Shown one piece after another: positions 24,835-33,313 of a stretch of DNA of 64,000 bases. The stretch is from Bradyrhizobium sp. WSM3983 (lineage in GTDB: Bacteria > Pseudomonadota > Alphaproteobacteria > Rhizobiales > Xanthobacteraceae): the NCBI RefSeq assembly GCF_000473045.1, contig NZ_AXAY01000018.1, forward strand, positions 62,001-126,000, given 5' to 3'. The notes under the pieces are model-generated. The model worked only from the letters and a program-made list of their open reading frames with translations. It was not told the DNA's origin and did no database searches. Made by a program: the position numbers and the translations under genes. How positions within the stretch are numbered: the first letter of the stretch is position 1; each line of letters opens with the position of its first letter.

Positions 24835-25956
24835 CTACACCCGGAAATGCTTGCTCAGCTTCAGGCCCTGCGCCTGGTAGTTGGAGCCGATGCGCTGGCC
24901 GTACATGGCGTCGGGGCGTGCGAGCATCCTCTCATAGACGAGACGGCCGACGATCTGGCCGTGCTCGAGGATGAACGGCACTTCGCGCGAACGCACTTCC
25001 AGCACGGCGCGCGCGCCTTGGCCGCCGGCACCGGCATAGCCGAAGCCGGGATCGAAGAATCCGGCATAGTGCACGCGGAACTCGCCGACCAGCGGATCGA
25101 ACGGCACCATCTCCGCGGCGTAATCGGGCGGTACCTGCACCGCCTCTTTCGAGGCGAGGATATAGAACTCGCCGGGATCGAGGATCAGGCTGCCGTCGGG
25201 ACGGGCCGAGATCGGCTCCCAGAAATCCTCGACTGAATAGCCCGAGCGACGATCGACATCGACGACGCCGGTGTGGCGCTTGGCGCGGTAGCCGACGAAG
25301 CCCGTGCCCTTCTCGCCGGAGAGATCGACAGAGACGGCGACGCCGCCGGCGAGATCGGCATCGTCGATGTCGACGAGACGCTCGGCGCCATGCAGCGCAT
25401 CGAGTTCGTCGGCATTGAGGATGGCATCACCGGTGCGGAAGCGCACCTGCGACAGGCGCGAGCCCTCGCGCACCAGCACCGGGAACGTCTTCGGGCTGAT
25501 CTCAGCATAGAGCGGGCCGTGATACCCGGCGCCGATCATGTCGAAGCGGCGGGTACCGTCGGCGATCACGCGAGTGAAGACGTCGAGCCGGCCAGTCGAG
25601 CTTTTGGGATTCGCGGCCGCGACGATCTCCGGCGGCAGCGCGAGGCTTTCCAGCAGCGGCACGATGTAGACGCAGTTGGTCTCCAGCACCGCGCCGTCGG
25701 CGAGGCTGAATTCGTGCAGCTTCAACTGGTCGATGCGCTCGGCGACGGTGGCGCCGGGGCCGGGCAGGAAGCTCGCGCGCACGCGATAGGCGATATCGCC
25801 GAGGCGCAAATCGAGGCTCGCCGGCTGGATCTGGCTTTCGACGAAATCGTATGCGGGCAGGATGAGGCCCGCTTCCGCCATCGCCGCGATCATGCGGTCG
25901 GGCAGGATACCATTGGCGTCGGCAGCAACCGTGAACGTCAACCGGGGGGTCCTCAT
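24835..25956 (-). CDS. dcd: 2'-deoxycytidine 5'-triphosphate deaminase (two-domain form)
   Basis: A 373-residue enzyme about twice the length of the usual ~190-residue Dcd. Two dUTPase/Dcd-like halves can be seen: the first with QIQPASLDLRLGD, NPKSSTGRLDVFTRVI and YHGPLYAEISPKTFPV, the second from about residue 240 with LDPGEFYILASKEAVQVPPDYAAEM, AGFFDPGFG and EVRSREVPFILEHGQIVGRLVYERM. This internal duplication is known for alphaproteobacterial Dcd. It turns dCTP into dUTP for thymidylate supply. It starts at 25956, divergent from the metZ leader. Confidence 0.9.
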   Translation of the reverse strand: MRTPRLTFTVAADANGILPDRMIAAMAEAGLILPAYDFVESQIQPASLDLRLGDIAYRVRASFLPGPGATVAERIDQLKLHEFSLADGAVLETNCVYIVPLLESLALPPEIVAAANPKSSTGRLDVFTRVIADGTRRFDMIGAGYHGPLYAEISPKTFPVLVREGSRLSQVRFRTGDAILNADELDALHGAERLVDIDDADLAGGVAVSVDLSGEKGTGFVGYRAKRHTGVVDVDRRSGYSVEDFWEPISARPDGSLILDPGEFYILASKEAVQVPPDYAAEMVPFDPLVGEFRVHYAGFFDPGFGYAGAGGQGARAVLEVRSREVPFILEHGQIVGRLVYERMLARPDAMYGQRIGSNYQAQGLKLSKHFRV

Positions 25957-26059
25957 CAGGGGTCAAATGCATCCGGACATGCGGGAAATACTAGCCTTTT
26001 ACGGCTATCCGATGGACGCCTTGACGGAAAGGCCATTGCGGAATATGAGCATCACTTAT

Positions 26060-26122
26060 CCCGTGGTGATTTGAGCCGGCCGGCTTGCAGCCACGTTAAA
26101 TAAGTCGCTAAACAGGCCGGGG
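26060..26122 (+). ncRNA. SAM-II riboswitch (metA motif) in the metZ leader
   Basis: The region carries the SAM-II core in order: CGTGGTGATTTG, a GCCGGC-rich arm, GGCTTGCAGCCACG, TTAAATAAG and TCGCTAAA, then AGGCCGG closing the pseudoknot. In alphaproteobacteria this element senses S-adenosylmethionine and represses methionine genes. It lies 81-143 bases before the metZ start, which is the expected target. A second stem (GGCCGGGGACC..GGCCCG, then CCAGGCCGG and a T run at 26161-26167) follows and could be the expression platform. Confidence 0.93.
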
Positions 26123-26202
26123 ACCTCTGTGATCCCGGCCCGTGGAGATATCCAGGCCGGTTTTTTTGTGACCATTTCCGATGGTCACGCAGAGGAGATC
26201 CT

Positions 26203-27399
26203 ATGTCGAAGTCCCCGGCGTCCGCCACGCACTACCGTCCCGAAACCCGCCTGGTCCATTCCGGCACCCTGCGCTCGCAATATGGCGAGACGTCGGAGGC
26301 GCTGTTTCTGACCCAGGGCTATGTCTACAACAGCGCCGAGGAGTGCGAGGCGCGGTTCAAGGGCGAGGACCCCGGCTTCATCTATTCGCGCTACTCCAAT
26401 CCGACCATCGCGATGTTCGAGCGCCGCATGATCGAGCTCGAAGGCGCCGAAGCCGCGCGCTCGGCTGCGACCGGCATGGCGGCGGTGACGACCGCGATCC
26501 TGGCGCCGCTGAAAGCCGGCGATCACGTCGTCGCCTCGAAGGCGCTGTTCGGCTCGTGCCTCTACGTCATTCAGGACCTGCTGCCGCGCTACGGCATCGA
26601 GACCACGCTGGTCGACGGCTTCGATCTCGACCAGTGGCAGCGTGCGCTGAAGCCCAACACCAAGACGTTCTTCCTGGAGAGCCCGACCAATCCGACGCTC
26701 GACGTGCTCGACATTCCCTCAATCGCCGAGATCGCGCATAGTGGCGGCGCGCGGCTCGTCGTCGACAACGTGTTCGCAACCCCGATCTGGCAGAGTCCGC
26801 TCGCGCTCGGCGCCGATGTTGTCGTCTACTCCGCGACCAAGCACATCGACGGCCAGGGCCGCTGTCTCGGCGGCATCATCCTGTCCTCGGAAGCCTTCAT
26901 CGCCGAGCACATCCACAATTTCATGCGCCAGACCGGCCCGTCGATCTCGCCGTTCAACGCCTGGGTCCTGCTCAAGGGCCTGGAGACGCTCGGCGTGCGC
27001 GTGCGCGCGCAGACCGACACCGCGGCGCGCATCGCCGACGTGCTGGCGAGCCATCCCAAGATTGCGCGGCTGGTCTATCCGGGCCGCGCCGATCATCCGC
27101 AGGCGGCGCTGGTGAAGAAGCAGATGCGCGGCGGCTCGACGCTGGTCGGCTTCGAAGTGAAGGGCGGCAAGCAGGCGGCGTTCCGCGTGCTCAACGAGCT
27201 CAAGCTTGCGAAGATCTCGAACAATCTCGGCGATGCCAAGAGCCTGGTGACGCATCCGGCCACGACGACGCATCAGCGGCTGAAGCCGGAGGACCGTGCC
27301 GCGCTCGGCATCAGCGAGGGCTTCATTCGCTTCTCCGCGGGGCTCGAGCATGCCGATGATCTGATCGAGGATCTGACGGCGGCGCTGGAGAAGGCGTGA
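26203..27399 (+). CDS. metZ: O-succinylhomoserine sulfhydrylase
   Basis: A 398-residue PLP enzyme of the Cys/Met metabolism family. MetZ joins sulfide and O-succinylhomoserine into homocysteine. It has the PLP Lys motif VVYSATKHIDGQGRCLGG, the FLESPTNPTLDVLDI segment and RYSNPTIAMFERR near the N-terminus. Length and motifs match MetZ of alphaproteobacteria. The SAM-II riboswitch upstream confirms a role in methionine synthesis. Start ATG follows GAGGAGATCCT. Confidence 0.95.
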   Translation: MSKSPASATHYRPETRLVHSGTLRSQYGETSEALFLTQGYVYNSAEECEARFKGEDPGFIYSRYSNPTIAMFERRMIELEGAEAARSAATGMAAVTTAILAPLKAGDHVVASKALFGSCLYVIQDLLPRYGIETTLVDGFDLDQWQRALKPNTKTFFLESPTNPTLDVLDIPSIAEIAHSGGARLVVDNVFATPIWQSPLALGADVVVYSATKHIDGQGRCLGGIILSSEAFIAEHIHNFMRQTGPSISPFNAWVLLKGLETLGVRVRAQTDTAARIADVLASHPKIARLVYPGRADHPQAALVKKQMRGGSTLVGFEVKGGKQAAFRVLNELKLAKISNNLGDAKSLVTHPATTTHQRLKPEDRAALGISEGFIRFSAGLEHADDLIEDLTAALEKA

Positions 27400-27420
27400 G
27401 GCGAGCCAAGGGCTCGGTTT

Positions 27421-27514
27421 CGTAGGGTGGGCAAAGCGAAAGCGTGCCCACCATTCACGATCTCGGTGCCGATAGCTGGTGGGCACGGCGCTTTGCGCCT
27501 TTGCCCACCCTACG
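27421..27514. repeat. palindromic repeat family A, copy 2
   Basis: Same orientation and very close in sequence to the copy at 20884-20975: CGTAGGGTGGGCAAAGCG on the left and GCCTTTGCCCACCCTACG on the right. It lies between the converging metZ and SGNH genes and can fold as a bidirectional terminator-like hairpin. Confidence 0.9.
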
Positions 27515-27524
27515 GCACCGATGT

Positions 27525-28526
27525 CTACATCGGCCGATAGGTCCGCACGTCCGCCGGCACGTTCACCCCCAGCTTGATCTGGCCGACGGAGTGGATGATG
27601 TCGTCGCCGAGCAGCTGGGCGAAGCAGGCATAGCCCCAATCGTTCATGTGCAGGCCGTCGGCGATGACAAAGCTCTCGACCGGAAGCGCCTGCTTCTCGT
27701 GCCAGTCGCGCATCACCTCGAAGCGCGGGAAGATGCCGACGTGACGAAGCTCGGCGACCTTGCCGAGCAGCTTCACCATCTTGCTTGCGCTTTCGGGACG
27801 CTCGGTGACGCGCGGTGAATATTGCGGGTCGACCAGCACGATGTCGGCATCGCCTGCGGCCTGGATGCGGGTGATGCCGTCCTCGACTATCTTGGCGGTC
27901 TCGCCGGGATCGAGATTGCGCAGCACGGCGTTGGTGCCGACCTGCCAGATCACGAGATCCGGATGCACGTCGATCACCTCCGTCTGGAGGCGCTTCATCA
28001 TCTCGGGCGCGTCCTCGCCGCCGACGCCGGCATTAATGACGGTGATGTCAGCCGTCGGATATTTGCGGCGCAACTGCGCGGCGAGACGGTTCGGATAATT
28101 GAAATCGGGCGAGCTCGCACCATAGCCGGCAGTCGACGACGAGCCGAACGCCACGATCACGACGGGCTTGCCGGCGACGAGCTTGTTCGCGACATGCGGC
28201 AGCGAGCCCATCGCCTTTGAGCCGCCCTTCGGCGACAGACATGGCACGCGGCTGAAAATATCGCCGGCGGATTTCGCGACCTGCTTCACCTTGTCGATGG
28301 CGCGCGAGGTAAGGCCGCGCTGCTCGGCGCCCGGCTGGCTGGTCACGGCGACGGTCGTTTGGGACGGTGATGCCGGTGCGGGATTAGCGGCCTGCTGCGG
28401 CGCGGGCGTCGCCTGGGCAGCCTGAGCGTAAGCAGGTGCCTGCACCATAGGCGTCAACGTCAGCAGCGCCGCCGCTGCGGGCGCGGCCAGCCATGTCGAC
28501 AGACCAAAAGGGCGGAAAGAACTCAT
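27525..28526 (-). CDS. secreted SGNH/GDSL hydrolase with complete catalytic set
   Basis: A 333-residue protein with a signal peptide (residues about 1-35, ending APAYA), a Pro/Ala/Gln linker and an SGNH hydrolase fold from about 120. All four blocks are visible: FGSSSTAG with Ser130 as likely nucleophile, INAGVGGED (Gly), WQVGTN (Asn199) and ADGLHMND (Asp290, His293). Such enzymes are periplasmic esterases or acyl transferases acting on sugars or lipids. It follows a degenerate SGNH paralogue by 12 bases and an OpgC-like acyltransferase, so a role in acylation or deacylation of a periplasmic glycan is inferred. Confidence 0.82.
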   Translation of the reverse strand: MSSFRPFGLSTWLAAPAAAALLTLTPMVQAPAYAQAAQATPAPQQAANPAPASPSQTTVAVTSQPGAEQRGLTSRAIDKVKQVAKSAGDIFSRVPCLSPKGGSKAMGSLPHVANKLVAGKPVVIVAFGSSSTAGYGASSPDFNYPNRLAAQLRRKYPTADITVINAGVGGEDAPEMMKRLQTEVIDVHPDLVIWQVGTNAVLRNLDPGETAKIVEDGITRIQAAGDADIVLVDPQYSPRVTERPESASKMVKLLGKVAELRHVGIFPRFEVMRDWHEKQALPVESFVIADGLHMNDWGYACFAQLLGDDIIHSVGQIKLGVNVPADVRTYRPM

Positions 28527-28538
28527 TAACGCTAGACC

Positions 28539-29309
28539 TCAATTTTGCTGCTGGCCCGGCCCCAGATGGGCAGCGTCGATCACGAACTGCGCCAACGCCC
28601 GGCCAATGCAATCATGGACCTGCTTCGCCAGCTCAGGGCCGCGGGAGGGGCTGAACAGGTCGAACTGACCCTGATCATTCCACTGCCGCATCATCGCGAA
28701 ACGGTCGAACAGCGGGACATCATGCTCCTGCGCCACCACCCGCATATTATCGAGATAAGGCGGCGCCGAGATCATGGTTTCGGTACGCGGGCTGTACTGC
28801 AAATTCATCAAGACGACGTCAGCCCCTGCATTTTGCAACGCAGCGACCCCTTCGGTCACGGCGCCGCGGAAATCATCAGGATCGATGGATCGGATAGCAT
28901 CCACGGTCCCGGTCTGCCAGATAACCAAAGTAGGTGTTTTTGCTTCCATCAGCTTAACGAAGGTGCCGGCAGCTTCCTCCGCCGTCTTCTTGCTCTGTAT
29001 TTCTACGGATACGTGCACGGTCTCCGTGGGCGGCAGCTTGTCCTTCAAAATGGTCTGCATCCGCGCCGGATAGGAGCTGTCCTCGGAAGCGGGAATGGTG
29101 GTGGAACGGCTGCCGATCACCAGGATCTCGAGCGGCTTGCCCGATTTGACGGTCTCAGCGACCTTGTGGAGCTGGCTGTCGGTGGCAAGCAGATAAGGCG
29201 GCAATTCGCAGGCTGCGGGCGCAGCAGGCACGGCATCGCCCGCGCGCGCCAAGGGCGCGGCGAGACCACCGCACAGCAGGATCAGGCTCAGGAGAACCCT
29301 CGCCTTCAT
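28539..29309 (-). CDS. secreted SGNH-fold protein lacking catalytic residues
   Basis: A 256-residue secreted protein (signal peptide VLLSLILLCGGLAAPLARA). It parallels the adjacent SGNH hydrolase block by block: EILVIGSRSTTIPAS, TLVIWQTGTVDAIRSIDPDD and VVLMNLQYSPRTE match IVAFGSSSTAGYG, LVIWQVGTNAVLRNLDPGE and IVLVDPQYSPRVTE. The nucleophile position is Arg68, the block III Asn is Val136, and the C-terminal Asp-x-x-His is replaced by FSPSRG. It therefore looks like an inactive paralogue, perhaps a glycan-binding or partner protein. Start overlaps the OpgC-like stop as TGATG. Confidence 0.78.
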   Translation of the reverse strand: MKARVLLSLILLCGGLAAPLARAGDAVPAAPAACELPPYLLATDSQLHKVAETVKSGKPLEILVIGSRSTTIPASEDSSYPARMQTILKDKLPPTETVHVSVEIQSKKTAEEAAGTFVKLMEAKTPTLVIWQTGTVDAIRSIDPDDFRGAVTEGVAALQNAGADVVLMNLQYSPRTETMISAPPYLDNMRVVAQEHDVPLFDRFAMMRQWNDQGQFDLFSPSRGPELAKQVHDCIGRALAQFVIDAAHLGPGQQQN

Positions 29310-30562
29310 CAGCCCCCTCCCGCCAGATCGGCGTTGCCGGCGGCGGCTTTGGTTTTCGTACCGCTCTTGTCGGCCACACGCTTGTACCACGAAATCACCC
29401 AGGCCACCGCCCACATGATCAGGATTCCGGAGAGACTAATCAGCGCATGCATGGCCGGTCCACCGGAGACCTCGGCCAGGATGAAATGGCCGGCAAAGGC
29501 CAGGAAGATGCCGAGGCAGAAGATCTCCAGGGAATGCTGGCCGCACAGGATCAGCGGCCGCAACCATGGCGATTTCAGGCCCGGCCATTCCCGCGGCAGG
29601 AAGCGCACGGTGAGCGCGGCCAGCGCCAGGAAATGCGTGAAGCGCAATACGTCGAGGTCGGTCTTGTCGATCGGATACATCCACTGCTCGAGCCGCTTCG
29701 GCATGAATTGCGAGAGCTGCGGCACGTACCAGGTCAGCGTCACGTAGAACGCCGCCACGATATAGGCGATCGAAATCCACATCGTCACGGGCGACGCCAG
29801 AATGCGCGACATGCGTCGCGCACCTCCGAGCGCGCACCAGGCCCCGAACACGAAAAGCAATTGCCAGGCCAGCGGATTGAACGCCCAGAATCCGTTCGGG
29901 TAGGCGGAGAAGTAGAGGTCGAATTCCCAGGTCACCGCATAGAGCACGGACGAGAGCGCGAGCGTGACGTCGGGCCGCCACTTCATCGACCACAGGATCA
30001 GCGGCAGCGCCAGCATCAGCACGATGTAGAGCGGTAGCACGTCCATGTTGACGGGACGGAAACGCAGCAGCAGCGCCTGCACGATGGTGACGTCGGGCTG
30101 CTTGAGGAAATCCATGATGCCCATCTCTTCGGTGTAGAGCGGGTTCTCGAAGCTGGTCGCGACGTAGGAGATCTCGGCGAGGAAGATCGTGAACAGGAAG
30201 ACGTGGGCGACATAGATCTGCCAGACCCGGCGCAGGATGCGCGCGGTGCCGACGACGAATCCGTTTTCCAGCATCGCGCGGCCGTAGACGAAGGCGGCGG
30301 TGTAGCCGGAGATGAAGATGAAGATCTCGGTGGCGTCGCTGAAGCCGTAATTGCGGATCGTGAACCAGGTCAAGAGATTCGGCGGCAGATGGTCGATGAA
30401 GATCAGCCACAGCGCCAGGCCCCGGAACAGGTCGAGCCTGAGCTCGCGCTCGCCGATGGCGGGCAGTGTGATCGCCGGCGCACGCAGCTTTGCTGCCGCG
30501 GGCCTGGCCGTCCCCGCGGTTCCCGCGATCGTCGATCCCGTCACTTGATCGGCAATGGTCAT
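29309..30562 (-). CDS. opgC: OpgC-like membrane acyltransferase
   Basis: A 417-residue inner-membrane protein with about ten hydrophobic segments. The start RELRLDLFRGLALWLIFIDHLP carries the Arg and His characteristic of OpgC and related acyltransferase-3 proteins, followed by SDATEIFIFISGYTAAFVYG. OpgC moves succinyl groups onto periplasmic glucans. Here it is the first gene of a coupled three-gene unit with two secreted SGNH proteins. No glucan synthase (opgGH or ndv) lies in the window, so the acceptor is not established. The ATG at 30562 is used; upstream frame is not protein-like. Confidence 0.82.
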   Translation of the reverse strand: MTIADQVTGSTIAGTAGTARPAAAKLRAPAITLPAIGERELRLDLFRGLALWLIFIDHLPPNLLTWFTIRNYGFSDATEIFIFISGYTAAFVYGRAMLENGFVVGTARILRRVWQIYVAHVFLFTIFLAEISYVATSFENPLYTEEMGIMDFLKQPDVTIVQALLLRFRPVNMDVLPLYIVLMLALPLILWSMKWRPDVTLALSSVLYAVTWEFDLYFSAYPNGFWAFNPLAWQLLFVFGAWCALGGARRMSRILASPVTMWISIAYIVAAFYVTLTWYVPQLSQFMPKRLEQWMYPIDKTDLDVLRFTHFLALAALTVRFLPREWPGLKSPWLRPLILCGQHSLEIFCLGIFLAFAGHFILAEVSGGPAMHALISLSGILIMWAVAWVISWYKRVADKSGTKTKAAAGNADLAGGG

Positions 30563-30743
30563 CGGGGCCCAAAAACCCTTCCGCAAATCGCGACGTTCAA
30601 AGGAGTGTACCGGTCCGGTCGCCGCCTCGCAAAGCGGCCGGATCACATTGGGGTCTACTTCTTCGTGAATTCTGGCGGGACGATGTCGGCAGGGCCGCCT
30701 GCGGCGTTTGGTTCCCGGCGGGGTTTTCGTTATGATGACGGCC

Positions 30744-31136
30744 ATGTACCGCGCCGTGACCCGCCAGATCGAAGTGACCGTCGAGCCGAACTTTGTTCCG
30801 GAGCAGTCGTCGGCCGACCGCTCCCGCTATTTCTGGGCCTATACCATCGTCATCACCAATTCCGGCGACGAGACCGTGCAGCTCAAGACGCGGCACTGGA
30901 TCATCACCGACGCCTCCGGCCGGCAGCAGGAGGTCAAGGGCGAAGGCGTGGTCGGCGAGCAGCCGACTCTGGCCCCCGGCGAGCGCTTCGAATACACCTC
31001 CGGCGTACCCTTATCGACCGCCTCCGGCTTCATGACCGGCCGCTACCAGATGGTCAGCGAAACCGGCGAACGTTTTGAAATCGACGTCCCGACGTTTTCG
31101 TTGGACAGCCCGGATAACAAGCGGGTTTTGAATTAG
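30744..31136 (+). CDS. apaG: ApaG protein
   Basis: A 130-residue ApaG-domain protein with the typical VTVEPNFVPEQSS start, YFWAYTIVITNSGDETVQLKTRHW and GFMTGRYQMVSETGERFEIDVPTFSL. ApaG is a small fibronectin-III-like protein linked to Co/Mg resistance; its biochemical role is unsettled. Upstream in-frame ATGs at 30732 and 30735 are possible alternatives; I use MYRAVTRQ because it matches the usual start. It converges with hslO. Confidence 0.93.
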   Translation: MYRAVTRQIEVTVEPNFVPEQSSADRSRYFWAYTIVITNSGDETVQLKTRHWIITDASGRQQEVKGEGVVGEQPTLAPGERFEYTSGVPLSTASGFMTGRYQMVSETGERFEIDVPTFSLDSPDNKRVLN

Positions 31137-31150
31137 CGCGGGTGGCGGTG

Positions 31151-32158
31151 CTACGCGTCCTCGACGCCCGCCTCATCCGGCGTGAACTCGTACACCGATG
31201 AGCAGAACTCGCAGGTCACGACGACCTTGTCGTCCTTAACCATCGCGGAACGGTCGTCCGGCGAGAAGCTTTTCAGCATCGAGGCGACCGCGTTGCGCGA
31301 GCAGGAGCATTGCGCCTTCAGGACGAGCGGTTTGAACACGCGCACGCCGCGCTCGTGGAAGAGTCGGTAGAGCAACCGCTCGCCAGAGAGATCGGGATCG
31401 ATCAGCTCGACATCCTCGACGGTTTCGATCAGCGAGCGCGCCTCGACCCAGGCGTCGTCTTCCGCGACGCTGTGTACCTCGACGCCATCGGGCGCGTCAC
31501 CGGGATGGAGATCCGCCTGCCGCGCGCGCTCGGGCGCCTTCGGCAGGAATTGCATCAGCATGCCGCCCGCACGCCAACGATGCTTGCCGCCGTCGCTACT
31601 CCGCCACTCCTCGCCGACCGCGAGCCGCACGCGCGTCGGGATCTGCTCGGAGCGCAGGAAATATTCGTGGGCGGCATCTTCCAGGCTGCCGCCATCGAGC
31701 GCGACAAGACCCTGGTAGCGGCTCATGTCAGGCCCCTGGTCGATGGTCATGGCGAGATGACCGCGGCCGAGCAGCGTGCCGGAATCCTTGGCATCACCGA
31801 GCCGCTCGGCATCGAAGCGCGCATAGGCACGCAGGCGATCCGGCGCCTGGTAGTCCACCACCAGAAACGACACCGGACCGTCGGTCTGGGCCTGGAGGAT
31901 GAAGCGGCCTTCGAATTTCAGCGCCGAGCCGAGCAGCGTCGTCAGCACGATGGCCTCGCCGAGCAGCTTGCCGACCGGCGCCGGATAATCGTGCTTGGTC
32001 AGGATCTCGTCGAGCGCGGGGCCAAGCCGCACCAGCCGCCCACGCACATCGAGCGCGTCGACCTCGTAGGGCAGCACGGCGTCATCAATGGGAACCGCGG
32101 ATGGCGCGCGAACCGGGCCCTCTGGCCCGGTTTTCATGTCAGGGGATTGGGAAACCAT
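31151..32158 (-). CDS. hslO: redox-regulated chaperone Hsp33
   Basis: A 335-residue Hsp33 holdase with the C-terminal zinc centre QCSCSR and CEFCSS (CxC...CxxC), which releases zinc and activates under oxidation. The N-terminal domain includes LLGEAIVLTTLLGSALKFEGRFILQAQTDGPVSFLVVDY-like sequence typical of the family. It is longer than E. coli Hsp33 (about 290), partly from an N-terminal extension. It is probably downstream of argF on the same strand, with a palindromic repeat in between. Confidence 0.94.
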   Translation of the reverse strand: MVSQSPDMKTGPEGPVRAPSAVPIDDAVLPYEVDALDVRGRLVRLGPALDEILTKHDYPAPVGKLLGEAIVLTTLLGSALKFEGRFILQAQTDGPVSFLVVDYQAPDRLRAYARFDAERLGDAKDSGTLLGRGHLAMTIDQGPDMSRYQGLVALDGGSLEDAAHEYFLRSEQIPTRVRLAVGEEWRSSDGGKHRWRAGGMLMQFLPKAPERARQADLHPGDAPDGVEVHSVAEDDAWVEARSLIETVEDVELIDPDLSGERLLYRLFHERGVRVFKPLVLKAQCSCSRNAVASMLKSFSPDDRSAMVKDDKVVVTCEFCSSVYEFTPDEAGVEDA

Positions 32159-32251
32159 GGCGCTTTATCTGGGGTCGGAGAGTGGAAATGGAAGGGGGTA
32201 CGAGGGCCCCTCGGACGTGCGTAGACCGCACGAATGAAGCACAAACTCAGT

Positions 32252-32372
32252 GTCGTCCTGGCGAAAGCCAGGACCCATAACCCCAGCGAGGAATTGTGGC
32301 GCACGCCGGCAATCGCCAATCTTCACCAAACGCAAGCCGGTGGTAATGGGTCCTGGCTTTCGCCAGGACGAC
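32252..32372. repeat. palindromic repeat family B, copy 2
   Basis: GTCGTCCTGGCGAAAGCCAGGACCCATAA on the left pairs with TGGGTCCTGGCTTTCGCCAGGACGAC on the right. Both arms carry matching changes relative to the other copies (CCTGG/CCAGG instead of CCCGG/CCGGG), which shows that pairing is kept. It lies between argF and hslO. Confidence 0.9.
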
Positions 32373-32389
32373 ACCAACACCGCGCCCCG

Positions 32390-33313
32390 CTACTTCACCG
32401 CGTCAAAACACCAGGCCAAAATGCCCTTCTGCGCGTGGAGGCGGTTCTCGGCCTCGTCGAACACGACCGATTGCGGGCCGTCGATCACCTCGTCGGTGAC
32501 CTCCTCGCCGCGATGGGCGGGCAGGCAGTGCATGAACAGCGCATCGGGTTTGGCCAATGACATCAGCTTGGAATTGACCTGATAGGTCTTGAGCACGTTG
32601 TGGCGGTGCTCGCCTTCCTTGTCGCCCATCGACACCCAGGTGTCGGTGACGACGCAATCGGCACCCTTCACGGCGGCTTCCGCATCGGTGCCGAGCACGA
32701 TCGGCGCGTTGGTCGCCTTGATCCAGTCGCGCATCACCTTCTTCGGGGCGAGCTCCGGCGGGGTTGCGACATTCAGCTTGAACTTGAAGCGCTCGGCCGC
32801 ATGAGCCCAGGACGCCAGCACGTTGTTGTCGTCGCCGGTCCAGGCCACCGTCCGGCCCTCGATCGGGCCGCGATGCTCTTCGTAAGTCATGAGGTCGGCC
32901 ATCACCTGGCAGGGATGCGAGCGCCGCGTCAGGCCGTTGATCACGGGCACGGTGGCGTAGGCCGCAAGCTCCAGCAGCGCCTCGTGATTGAGGATCCGGA
33001 TCATGATGGCGTCGACATAGCGCGACAGCACGCGCGCGGTGTCGGCAATGGTCTCGCCGCGGCCGAGCTGCATCTCAGCACCGGTGAGCATGATGGGCTC
33101 GCCGCCGAGCTGGCGCATGGCAACGTCGAACGAGACGCGCGTGCGGGTCGACGGGCGCTCAAAGATCATCGCCAGCGTCTTGCCCTCGAGCGGCCTGACC
33201 GGCTGATGCGCCTTCTGCTTCGCCTTCATGGCGGAGGACGCCGCGAGCATGCTCTTGAGCTCCGACAGCGGCAGCTCGTTGATGTCCAGGAAGTGTTTTG
33301 GCGTCTTGCTCAT
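32390..33313 (-). CDS. argF: ornithine carbamoyltransferase
   Basis: A 307-residue enzyme making citrulline from ornithine and carbamoyl phosphate. Motifs: FERPSTRTRVSFDVAM (carbamoyl phosphate site), NGLTRRSHPCQVMADL (HPCQ), TWVSMGDKE (ornithine site) and FMHCLPAHRGEEV. Its ATG overlaps the argD stop as TGATG, so the pair is translationally coupled. Confidence 0.96.
   Translation of the reverse strand: MSKTPKHFLDINELPLSELKSMLAASSAMKAKQKAHQPVRPLEGKTLAMIFERPSTRTRVSFDVAMRQLGGEPIMLTGAEMQLGRGETIADTARVLSRYVDAIMIRILNHEALLELAAYATVPVINGLTRRSHPCQVMADLMTYEEHRGPIEGRTVAWTGDDNNVLASWAHAAERFKFKLNVATPPELAPKKVMRDWIKATNAPIVLGTDAEAAVKGADCVVTDTWVSMGDKEGEHRHNVLKTYQVNSKLMSLAKPDALFMHCLPAHRGEEVTDEVIDGPQSVVFDEAENRLHAQKGILAWCFDAVK

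Noticed and set aside
20884..27514. Palindromic repeats as a CRISPR array.
   Set aside because: The copies are kilobases apart, differ internally and are not arranged as short direct repeats with spacers; no cas genes are present.
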